Assembly: GCA_045605025.1 (NCBI GenBank)
Contig: JAZUPE010000079.1
Coordinates: forward strand, 1-10,127
Origin: SIG598 sp045605025
Lineage (GTDB): Bacteria > Bacillota > Clostridia > Oscillospirales > Acutalibacteraceae
Direction: 5' to 3'
DNA length: 10,127 bases
Translations under genes and position numbers: made by a program
Notes under the pieces: model-generated
Database searches by the model: none
What the model saw: the letters and a program-made list of their open reading frames with translations, nothing else
Told to the model about the DNA's origin: nothing
Shown: positions 1 to 6,748 of the stretch, in pieces
Position numbering within the stretch: position 1 is the first letter of the stretch
How the letters are laid out: each line of letters begins with the position of its first letter

Positions 1-36
1 TAGTTGTACTCAACTACATGAAGTGAGGTAACAGTT

Positions 37-225
37 ATGAACAAAGCTGTAATTCTCACTCAGGCTATGATAATTGACGGTCATACTGTGCGTATGTCTT
101 TTGCACCTGACAACAATGATGAAGTGTTGCAGGAGATAAAAGACATACTGCTTGGAACTCTCGAAAACCCGCATAATCTTCAGCTTTTTTCTGAAGGAGG
201 GGTGGCAGATGAGCGTACTGTGTAG
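37..225 (+). CDS. Small mobile-element protein, possibly TnpW-like
   Basis: This encodes 62 residues and starts at ATG 37 behind a modest SD (GTGAGG, 7 nt upstream). The middle, IIDGHTVRMSFAP followed by a helix-like DEVLQEIKDILL, is loosely like the small TnpW-type transposon proteins (a short strand with an aromatic, then Lys/Ile-rich helix) that precede serine recombinases in clostridial elements. That likeness is by eye only and is weak. No membrane segment or signal peptide is seen. It overlaps the next ORF by 17 nt and lies about 100 nt before the recombinase, so it is probably co-transcribed with it. A 6-bp hairpin at 1-16 (TAGTTG/CAACTA) stands just upstream. The function is unknown; a regulator of excision or transposition is the natural guess. 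Confidence 0.55.
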   Translation: MNKAVILTQAMIIDGHTVRMSFAPDNNDEVLQEIKDILLGTLENPHNLQLFSEGGVADERTV

Positions 226-328
226 TATAATCGGAGTAGATGTCTGTACCTTGAAAACAGAATATCGCTATTCACTCCCACTCGCATCGTTTCCTTTCGG
301 AAATGAAGAAAGGAAATGGTGCACATGA
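209..328 (+). CDS. 39-codon leader ORF coupled to the recombinase
   Basis: ATG 209 has the best ribosome binding site in this part of the window: AAGGAGG at 194-200, 8 nt upstream. The frame encodes 39 residues beginning MSVLCSIIGVDVC and stops at TGA 326-328. That stop overlaps the recombinase ATG (325-327) as ATGA, the classic layout for termination-reinitiation. The peptide is unremarkable, slightly hydrophobic at its start, and I recognise no family. Its main role may lie in the act of translation, because the recombinase SD is inside its last codons and inside a hairpin that ribosomes on this ORF would open. The ORF could be chance, but the strong SD and exact overlap argue for a real translated leader. 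Confidence 0.5.
   Translation: MSVLCSIIGVDVCTLKTEYRYSLPLASFPFGNEERKWCT
284..322 (+). promoter_or_regulatory. Hairpin sequestering the recombinase ribosome binding site
   Basis: Bases 284-298 pair with 308-322 over 15 consecutive pairs, two of them G-U wobbles, around a 9-nt loop. The 3' arm contains AAAGGAAA (309-316), the SD of the recombinase start at 325. Free mRNA would hide the site; a ribosome translating the 209-328 ORF would melt it. The pairing is seen directly in the sequence; the regulatory role is inferred. Confidence 0.6.
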
Positions 329-1899
329 ATAACAAAAAACGAGTTTACTGCCTGTACCGAGTTTCAACCAAAGGACAGGTGGAGAATAACGATATCCCTA
401 TGCAAAAGCAGGTATGCCACGAGTTTGCCGAGCGTATGGGATGGGAAATCGTAAAAGAATTCGCCGAGAAAGGCGTGTCCGGATTCAAGGTTTCCGCAAG
501 TGACCGTGATGCGATAATAGAAATCAAGGCGGCAGCAGAACGCCACGAATTTGACATTCTGCTGGTTTTTATGTATGACCGAATCGGACGAAAGCTGAAT
601 GAAACGCCGTTCATCGTCCAATGGTTTGTTGAGCAGGGAATAGAGGTGTGGAGCACCGTTGAGGGGCAGCAGAAATTTGAAAACGATGCTGACGAACTCA
701 TCAATATTCTACGGTTCTGGCAGGCTTCCGGTGAGAGTAAAAAGACCTCCATACGCACAAAGACCCGTCTGAGTCAGATTGTGCAGGAGGGCAAGTTTCG
801 TGGTGGTAAGTGTCCCTATGGCTACAAGCTGGTCAAGAACGGTCGGAAGAACCGCCGCAATGACGAGGTTTACGACATCGAGGTTGATGAAATTGAAGCC
901 GAAGTAGTAAGGCTCATATTCAGAAAATACGTCAACGAGGGCTACGGAACTCAACGGCTGGCAAAATATCTGACCGAGCAAGGCATCTCTACGCGCGAGG
1001 GTAAGAGCTTTACCAACACCACCTTGAATCATATGCTCAAGAATATCATATATACCGGAGTTCTCAAAAGCGGAGACACGCTCTCAGAAATATTCCCAAA
1101 TTTGCAGATAATCACTCCGGAGATGTTCAGTCGTGCGGCGCAGATCATGTCTGACCGCACGCAGCATAAGACTGGCACTCCACTTAGCACCAAAGGCGAC
1201 GCATTGCTGACCGGTCTGCTTTTCTGCGCCCATTGTGGCACAAGGATGATTCTTTCATCCAGTGGCGGCAGGGGAAGAGAACCACGGTTGCGATACCAGT
1301 GTCATCACCGCATTCGTCATCCCGATGAGTGCGGCAATCAGGCCACATTCACAGTACATATTCTTGACGGTCTTGTTGAGAAGGCGGTACTCACAATGTT
1401 CGAGAACATGAAGCAGGTTTCAGCATCCAAGGTCATCAACGACCGATATGCCAGAGAAACAAAGCAGGCTAAAGCGAAGGTAGAAAAGCTTGTCGCACAG
1501 GTTGCAGAAGCGCAGAGTGAGGTAGAGACCTACAAAGCCGAGGTTGGCAAATGTCTGCGTGGTACAAGCAAATGGGACGCAGATTTGCTCCGCGAATTGC
1601 TTGACGAGGCGCAGGTCAAGTTGTCAGAAAGACAAAGCCAGTTAGACGAGGCACAGATTGCACTCGAAGACTGTACCGCCAGGATGTCACAAATCAAGCT
1701 GCAGCACAAAGAACTTGTAAGCTGGTCGAAAATCTTCGCCCAGAGTTCGACAGGAGCAAAGAAGATGATTCTCTCCAAACTTATCGAGAGAATCGAGGTC
1801 GGACGGGATTACGAGCTGAATATCTGCTTCCGAATCAGCTACGCCCAGTTCTGCGGGGCGGTTGAGGATGATAATTTGTCTGCTGAAACCGCTGTTTAA
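325..1899 (+). CDS. Large serine recombinase (site-specific integrase)
   Basis: The protein has 524 residues and should cut and join attachment sites through a Ser-DNA link to integrate or excise its element. An N-terminal resolvase domain (about 5-150) carries the catalytic YRVS motif (Arg12, Ser14) and YDRIGR (84-89). A recombinase domain (about 160-290) begins at GGKCPYGYKL. A zinc ribbon uses Cys301, Cys304, Cys326 and Cys336. A Lys/Glu/Ala-rich coiled coil (about 365-465) precedes a short C-terminal domain. The length and order fit the large serine integrases of clostridial elements. I chose ATG 325 over the in-frame ATG 316 because AAAGGA then has about 10 nt spacing, whereas 316 leaves almost none, and because 325 forms the ATGA overlap. 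The gene is lower in GC than the downstream arg genes and is intact. It marks the right end of a mobile element whose body lies left of the window. Confidence 0.95.
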   Translation: MNNKKRVYCLYRVSTKGQVENNDIPMQKQVCHEFAERMGWEIVKEFAEKGVSGFKVSASDRDAIIEIKAAAERHEFDILLVFMYDRIGRKLNETPFIVQWFVEQGIEVWSTVEGQQKFENDADELINILRFWQASGESKKTSIRTKTRLSQIVQEGKFRGGKCPYGYKLVKNGRKNRRNDEVYDIEVDEIEAEVVRLIFRKYVNEGYGTQRLAKYLTEQGISTREGKSFTNTTLNHMLKNIIYTGVLKSGDTLSEIFPNLQIITPEMFSRAAQIMSDRTQHKTGTPLSTKGDALLTGLLFCAHCGTRMILSSSGGRGREPRLRYQCHHRIRHPDECGNQATFTVHILDGLVEKAVLTMFENMKQVSASKVINDRYARETKQAKAKVEKLVAQVAEAQSEVETYKAEVGKCLRGTSKWDADLLRELLDEAQVKLSERQSQLDEAQIALEDCTARMSQIKLQHKELVSWSKIFAQSSTGAKKMILSKLIERIEVGRDYELNICFRISYAQFCGAVEDDNLSAETAV

Positions 1900-1916
1900 T
1901 AATAGTATCACAATAA

Positions 1917-1957
1917 CGGATGGTGCGAACGGTTCGCAGGTTGATAGGCTGCATCCG
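1917..1957. other. Nested dyad after the recombinase, possible attachment site
   Basis: A perfect 15-nt dyad, TGCGAAC-G-GTTCGCA (1924-1938), lies inside an outer inverted repeat CGGATG (1917-1922) / CATCCG (1952-1957). It is only 18 nt past the recombinase stop, where large serine integrases often have their att site. Part of it (ACGGAT, then GCGAAC) resembles the tRNA-Ala anticodon arm at 2048-2062. The attachment role is inferred; the element's other end is not in view. Confidence 0.3.
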
Positions 1958-1969
1958 AAAAGAGAATCA

Positions 1970-2009
1970 CAAAAAGAGAAGCACCGCATAATCGGCATGA
2001 TTATGCGGT
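1970..2009 (-). terminator. Rho-independent terminator of tRNA-Ala
   Basis: An 11-bp perfect stem (1983-1993 with 1999-2009, 5-nt loop) starts 5 nt past the tRNA CCA end on the minus strand. It is followed by a T-rich run read as GCTTCTCTTTTTG. No T-run follows it on the plus strand, so it is best assigned to the tRNA transcript, though it might also weakly stop recombinase mRNA. Confidence 0.65.
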
Positions 2010-2013
2010 ACTT

Positions 2014-2089
2014 TGGTGGAGACGAGGAGGATCGAACTCCCGACCTTACGGATGCGAACCGTACGCTCTCCCAGCTGAGCTACGCCCCC
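2014..2089 (-). tRNA. tRNA-Ala (anticodon CGC)
   Basis: A full 76-nt cloverleaf folds on the minus strand. The acceptor stem GGGGGCG/CGTCTCC has two G-T wobbles. The D arm is GCTC/GAGC, the anticodon stem TACGG/CCGTA closes loop TTCGCAT (anticodon CGC, reading GCG), and the T arm is GGGAG-TTCGATC-CTCCT. CCA is encoded. tRNA-Ala(TGC) normally also reads GCG, so this isoacceptor is likely non-essential, which may explain why its locus tolerates rearrangement. Its leader is abnormal: the 5' end abuts a tandem array holding three copies of its own first 22 nt, and the good promoter is about 330 bp away. The mobile element lies on its 3' side. Confidence 0.96.
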
Positions 2090-2392
2090 AGATATATTTA
2101 ATTAAGTTTCAACTAAACAACGACGCTCAAGAAAGGAAACGAAATGGGCGAAAACCGAACCATTTGCGCTCCCAGCTGAGCTACGCCCCCGGATATATTA
2201 AATTAAGTTTCAATAAAATAACGATGCTCAAGAAAGGAAACGGAATGGGCGAAAACCGAACTATTTGCGCTCCCAGCTGAGCTACGCCCCCAGATATATT
2301 CAATTTAGTTTCAATTAAACGACGATACTCAAGAAAGGAAACGAAATGGGCGAAAACCGAATAATTTGCGCTCCCAGCTGAGCTACGCCCCC
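2090..2392 (-). repeat. Three 101-bp tandem repeats, each with a tRNA-Ala 5' fragment
   Basis: The units are 2090-2190, 2191-2291 and 2292-2392, each exactly 101 bp. Each ends (plus-strand view) with the identical 22-nt complement of tRNA-Ala positions 1-22, at 2169-2190, 2270-2291 and 2371-2392, in perfect 101-bp register with the intact tRNA end at 2089. Read on the minus strand, a unit is the tRNA 5' acceptor strand plus most of the D arm, then about 57 nt of unrelated sequence (with the conserved stretch TTCGGTTTTCGCCCAT), then an AT-rich leader ending in ATATATC. The units differ at roughly ten positions, mostly in the AT-rich leader and just after the tRNA part; the tRNA part is invariant. 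There is no T arm or 3' half, so these are not tRNAs. A hairpin (AAATGG/CCATTT) in the first unit is not kept by compensating changes in the others. Confidence 0.93.
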
Positions 2393-2420
2393 GGATATGC
2401 ATTTTTTATTAAGCCCATAA

Positions 2421-2449
2421 ATTATACCACTAACAAGCGCGCTTTGCAA
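2421..2449 (-). promoter_or_regulatory. Promoter for the tRNA-Ala transcript
   Basis: On the minus strand TTGCAA (2444-2449), a 17-nt spacer and TATAAT (2421-2426) make a near-consensus sigma-A promoter. The expected start near 2414 is about 22 nt before the first tRNA fragment, a normal tRNA leader length. The intact tRNA now lies beyond three repeats. I see no comparably good promoter inside the units. Confidence 0.8.
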
Positions 2450-2503
2450 GATCTTTTTGGAGTAAAGACGCAGATCTGTTGGAATTCCGATCGATAATCC
2501 GGA

Positions 2504-2532
2504 TTGAAACGGAAGCAAAAGTGTGGTACAAT
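2504..2532 (+). promoter_or_regulatory. Promoter of the LuxR-type membrane gene, with palindromes
   Basis: TTGAAA (2504-2509), a 17-nt spacer and TACAAT (2527-2532) predict a start near 2539. The 10-bp palindrome AATCCGGATT (2496-2505) overlaps the -35 box, and GGAATTCC lies at 2481-2488, so a repressor or the gene's own HTH protein could bind here. This promoter diverges from the tRNA promoter, with 54 bp between the two -35 boxes. Confidence 0.8.
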
Positions 2533-2569
2533 ATACTGAAAAGGTTGTTACCAAGGAGGACTTCGTGCT

Positions 2570-4600
2570 TTGCCTGCACGGAGAGATGACCGTATGATAA
2601 AAAAGCTGAACAAGGCTGTTCTTGCCGCGTCCCTGCCTATGGGAGGCTTCATCGGCTGGACACTTGCCATTATGTGTATCTGTCAGCAGAATCTGCGTTA
2701 CTATCATGATGAGAGTCTGCTGCGATCAGTCAACACAACGTTCCTCACCGCGGGAACTGTTACCGGAGCTCTGCTGGTGGTGGTTCTGCTGCTCATCGAC
2801 TTTGACGGTCTGCTTGGGGATCGGCTGCTGCGCTGGCTGCCCGGACTGCTTATGGCAGAAGCGGGTGTAGCCGTGGCACTGGCCAACGTAGGCACCATGA
2901 CTGCCTTTGCCGCGATAGCCGGTGTGGCGGCTTCGTTGGGTGCAATGGCGGTGTTCACGCATCTGCTGCGCATCAAAGTCGGGCAGCGCATGACCGCAAT
3001 CGGTCTGGGGCTGGTCATTGGCGGCGTGGTCCGACTGGTGGTGGCTGCCACTACGCTGCACGCCAGCCGAACAGGTCTGGTTGTAGCGGCGTCACTGGTG
3101 GGCGTACTCGCTGCACTGACCGTTCACTCCCGTTCCGCATCCGATGATCACAGCGGAATTCTGGTTGCTCTTGCGGAGGCTTCTCCCCGCACGATAATCA
3201 GCAAGGTGCCGCTGGTATATGTGATTCTGCCGGTGCTTGCCGGTGCTTTCTGGTTGGCTCACAGTCATATTCAGAGCTTTGCGGAAGCAAAACTTCCCGC
3301 AGGCTACGAAGGGTATGACATTTCTGCCTATGCAGGATTCATAATTGCCGCGCTGATCGCTGCGCTTTTCGTCAGACTGTCCCGTTTGGCGCTGTTGTTC
3401 GCTGTGGGTACTGGCTTTGCCGCTGCCGCGGGTATGCTTGCATCCCTGCCGTACCTGACCGACACCGAGGCGGGCGTTTTCGCTATGATGAGCTTCGGTT
3501 CTCTTGCCTGCACAAGAGCATGCATCTACCTGTTTATTATTGTCTTTTCCCTCGACCGTCCTCATCCGCTGTTCTATGCCATGTTCGGGTACGTTGTTTC
3601 CAACCTCGCTGAACTGGCTGGCGTGTGGCTGGATGGACGCATCAGCAGCTGGCCGCTGAAACGGTATGTCTTTATTCTCATTCTGCTCATGCCGCTGGGC
3701 GGCGCGCTGCTGCACATCGGCATGCACAAATACGGCTTCTCTCAGGAAAAACTGGATCACCGCAAGATGGTAAGCAATCTGCTTAGAAAGCGCGGTGCCA
3801 AACTGGAACTTACCGAACGGGAGCAGTACATGCTGGAATCCATTGTTCTGGAGGGAAACGGAGTGGAGGAGCTTGCTGGACACATGCTTTTCTCCCACAA
3901 TACCGTAAAGGTACTGCTCCGGCCTGTTTTCCGGAAGCTGGATGTGCCCGGACCGGAGGAACTGCGTGAGCTGTTCAGCAGGGCAGCGGACAGTGAAATG
4001 GAATTCCGCGCCCGTGTTCATGCAGCGGAGGATGAAAAACGTATTGCCGACCGTCTGAAAGCGCGCCAGGAAAAGCGTGAACAGCGGGAGATGGAGCGTC
4101 GCGAGCGTGAGCGCCAGGATCAGGAAGAACTGGAACGCAAGCTGCTGGAAATGCAGACCATGAATCAGCTTCTTGGCAGCGATGAAACCGGGACGTTTGC
4201 CGACGGTGAAGAAGCCGCTTCGCAGGATGCCGACGTTGCTGATCTGGTGGACGAAAGTACCTGTGAGCCCGCTGCTGCGGACGGTCAGGAAACAGAAAAC
4301 GATTCCGAGGAAGGCGAAGAAACCACCGGTGACGCCGGGGATGGTTCTGTAGAAACCGCCGGATCCGGCGATGGCGACGGCGATACAAAAGATCAAGACG
4401 TCGGAGAAACGGAAGATAACGCATCCGGTGATGCGCATACCGATCCTGAGGCAGCGGAAGAATCCGAAAAAACGGAACAGTCCACTCAGCCTGAACAGGA
4501 TGAAAACACTCCGGATGCCTGTGATGCCGGAGATATAGCCGAAAAAAACGAAGAAAAGAAAACGGCTGTCCGCAAACATCACCGTAAAGACAAAAAATAA
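2570..4600 (+). CDS. 12-helix membrane protein with LuxR-type HTH and charged tail
   Basis: The first 390 or so residues hold about 12 hydrophobic segments (roughly 15-35, 53-77, 86-106, 107-130, 138-160, 167-187, 213-230, 250-270, 271-290, 300-325, 333-350 and 363-383), like a transporter fold. Residues 414-469 are a LuxR/GerE HTH: LTEREQYMLESIV, then LFSHNTVKVLL and FRKLDV. Membrane LuxR proteins of this shape are known mainly in Coriobacteriia and some Firmicutes, where they are thought to sense a ligand and control nearby genes. Unusually, about 205 residues follow the HTH: a Glu/Arg coiled coil (about 475-535), an acidic Asp/Glu/Gly/Thr-rich stretch, and a basic end (KHHRKDKK). Start: TTG 2570 sits 10 nt after a perfect AAGGAGG; ATG 2594 (eight codons later, SD GGAGAG) is nearly as likely. 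The next gene follows 45 nt later and probably shares the transcript. Ligand and targets are unknown. Confidence 0.88.
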   Translation: MPARRDDRMIKKLNKAVLAASLPMGGFIGWTLAIMCICQQNLRYYHDESLLRSVNTTFLTAGTVTGALLVVVLLLIDFDGLLGDRLLRWLPGLLMAEAGVAVALANVGTMTAFAAIAGVAASLGAMAVFTHLLRIKVGQRMTAIGLGLVIGGVVRLVVAATTLHASRTGLVVAASLVGVLAALTVHSRSASDDHSGILVALAEASPRTIISKVPLVYVILPVLAGAFWLAHSHIQSFAEAKLPAGYEGYDISAYAGFIIAALIAALFVRLSRLALLFAVGTGFAAAAGMLASLPYLTDTEAGVFAMMSFGSLACTRACIYLFIIVFSLDRPHPLFYAMFGYVVSNLAELAGVWLDGRISSWPLKRYVFILILLMPLGGALLHIGMHKYGFSQEKLDHRKMVSNLLRKRGAKLELTEREQYMLESIVLEGNGVEELAGHMLFSHNTVKVLLRPVFRKLDVPGPEELRELFSRAADSEMEFRARVHAAEDEKRIADRLKARQEKREQREMERRERERQDQEELERKLLEMQTMNQLLGSDETGTFADGEEAASQDADVADLVDESTCEPAAADGQETENDSEEGEETTGDAGDGSVETAGSGDGDGDTKDQDVGETEDNASGDAHTDPEAAEESEKTEQSTQPEQDENTPDACDAGDIAEKNEEKKTAVRKHHRKDKK

Positions 4601-4645
4601 ACCGCTGCAAATCTTTTTGCCGTGAAAGGGGGCTTGCGCATATAT

Positions 4646-5269
4646 ATGAATAGATATTCATTTGTTGGACGAAGCAGATGCACTGCGCTGCTGCTGGTCA
4701 TAACAATGCTGCTGGCCTTGTGCGGCTTTGGTGGAACCGTCGCATTCGCACAGGTTCCGCTGGATCAGTCTGCAGATATCACGCCTTCGGACGTGCAAAC
4801 GGGAAGCCCCGGTGAGTTTGAGCGCGTGGTCTCCGTTCCGGTCAACGTTCAGATACCTGACTTCTATCAGCAGGTTGTTAATGTATCCGGGATGTATATT
4901 TTTACCATGCCCGACGGTACAATATACAAACGCATATACGGCGCTCTTGACGATGTCTATGCATGGTATGAGCCTGTGGGGCCGGACAATATTGTCTACA
5001 GTGGTTCGCTGCCTGTCGATACGGCGGAGGACGCCAGAATTTACTATAACGCCCTGAGCCGCGCCGAGCTGGACGCAATGGAAAGACAGGATTATGCGGG
5101 AATTCTCCCTCCCGAGGACGGAGTAACCGTGGTGGATGAAGTGCAGGGCGTAACTCTTTCCGACCTGACTTATTATTTTGTAGGCGGCGCGGTGGCGCTG
5201 TGCCTGCTTATCACTGTCGGAGCTTTGATTGTCCGCTCCCGACGCAATGCGGAACAATGGTACGGCTGA
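4646..5269 (+). CDS. Secreted, membrane-anchored protein of unknown function
   Basis: The protein has 207 residues from ATG 4646. An in-frame GTG at 4622 would add eight, but it lies before the SD-like AAAGGGGG (4625-4632), so ATG is preferred despite a wide 13-nt spacing. Residues 1-35 look like a signal peptide: basic NRYSFVGRSR, a Leu-rich core, and a likely cut after AFA (35/36). An acidic extracytoplasmic region of about 140 residues follows, with Tyr-rich parts such as MYIFTMPDGTIYKRIYG. A single membrane helix (about 177-197) and a short basic tail RSRRNAEQWYG finish it, so type I topology is expected. I recognise no family. It lies 45 nt behind the LuxR-type membrane gene on the same strand with no terminator between, so it may be that protein's target or partner. 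Expression with argG by read-through is also possible, as no terminator follows it. Confidence 0.8.
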   Translation: MNRYSFVGRSRCTALLLVITMLLALCGFGGTVAFAQVPLDQSADITPSDVQTGSPGEFERVVSVPVNVQIPDFYQQVVNVSGMYIFTMPDGTIYKRIYGALDDVYAWYEPVGPDNIVYSGSLPVDTAEDARIYYNALSRAELDAMERQDYAGILPPEDGVTVVDEVQGVTLSDLTYYFVGGAVALCLLITVGALIVRSRRNAEQWYG

Positions 5270-5277
5270 CACAGGAC

Positions 5278-5316
5278 ACAGTATAATTATTCATTTAACA
5301 TGCAAGGTTATGCACA
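5278..5316 (+). promoter_or_regulatory. Two tandem ArgR boxes upstream of argG
   Basis: Two 18-bp imperfect palindromes match the ArgR/AhrC pattern TGAAT-WWWW-ATTCA. Box 1 (5278-5295) has 8 of 10 half-site bases and an AATT centre. Box 2 (5299-5316; TGCAA-GGTT-ATGCA) has 7 of 10. They are separated by 3 bp, centre to centre 21 bp, the usual spacing for ArgR hexamer operators. They end 7 bp before the -35 box of the argG promoter. Arginine-dependent control of argGH is inferred. Confidence 0.55.
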
Positions 5317-5323
5317 TTGACGG

Positions 5324-5352
5324 TTGCAAATCCCGATAGACGGGTGTATAAT
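5324..5352 (+). promoter_or_regulatory. argG promoter
   Basis: TTGCAA (5324-5329), a 17-nt spacer and TATAAT (5347-5352) form a near-consensus promoter. The expected start is near 5359, giving a leader of about 68 nt to the argG ATG. Confidence 0.82.
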
Positions 5353-5426
5353 ACCATCAACAAAGAAAATAACGCGTCCCACCGGCGCTTTTCAGCCGCG
5401 GCGCGATATAACGAAGGAGAATTATC

Positions 5427-6635
<1,209 letters not shown>

Positions 6636-6686
6636 TCGTTACTCCCACATAACCAAATACTATTGCGCGATCATGCGCCACCCTGA

Positions 6687-6718
6687 AGCCGCCGCTTTAT
6701 TGCGACGGCTTTGCGGCG
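6687..6718 (+). other. Alternative hairpins in the argG-argH gap
   Basis: AGCCGCCGC (6687-6695) can pair with GCGACGGCT (6702-6710; one mismatch, 6-nt loop), while CGCCGC (6690-6695) can instead pair with GCGGCG (6713-6718). The two folds exclude each other. No T-run follows, so this is not a clear terminator. It may affect mRNA processing or argH expression, or mean nothing. Confidence 0.3.
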
Positions 6719-6748
6719 TATTATCGGACTGCGGAAACGAGGATAAAC

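Noticed and set aside
316..324. ATG 316 as the recombinase start
   Set aside because: The SD AAAGGA would directly abut it; ATG 325 has workable spacing and the ATGA overlap.
1862..2101. A 79-codon plus-strand ORF reading GGDEEDRTPDLTDANRTLSQLSYAP
   Set aside because: Its second half is the translated complement of tRNA-Ala, a common false gene.
2090..2392. The array as CRISPR or as extra tRNA genes
   Set aside because: The units are nearly identical along their length with no unique spacers, and the tRNA parts lack anticodon stem, T arm and 3' acceptor strand.
2181..2707. Minus-strand ORFs containing GGVAQLGAQ repeats
   Set aside because: They are read through the tRNA-fragment array and its flanks; the repeated peptide only reflects the 101-bp DNA repeat.
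3092..4582. A 496-codon minus-strand ORF opposite the LuxR-type membrane gene
   Set aside because: It has no promoter or SD, its Phe/Gly-rich low-complexity product mirrors the acidic repeats of the plus strand, and the plus frame has clear domains.
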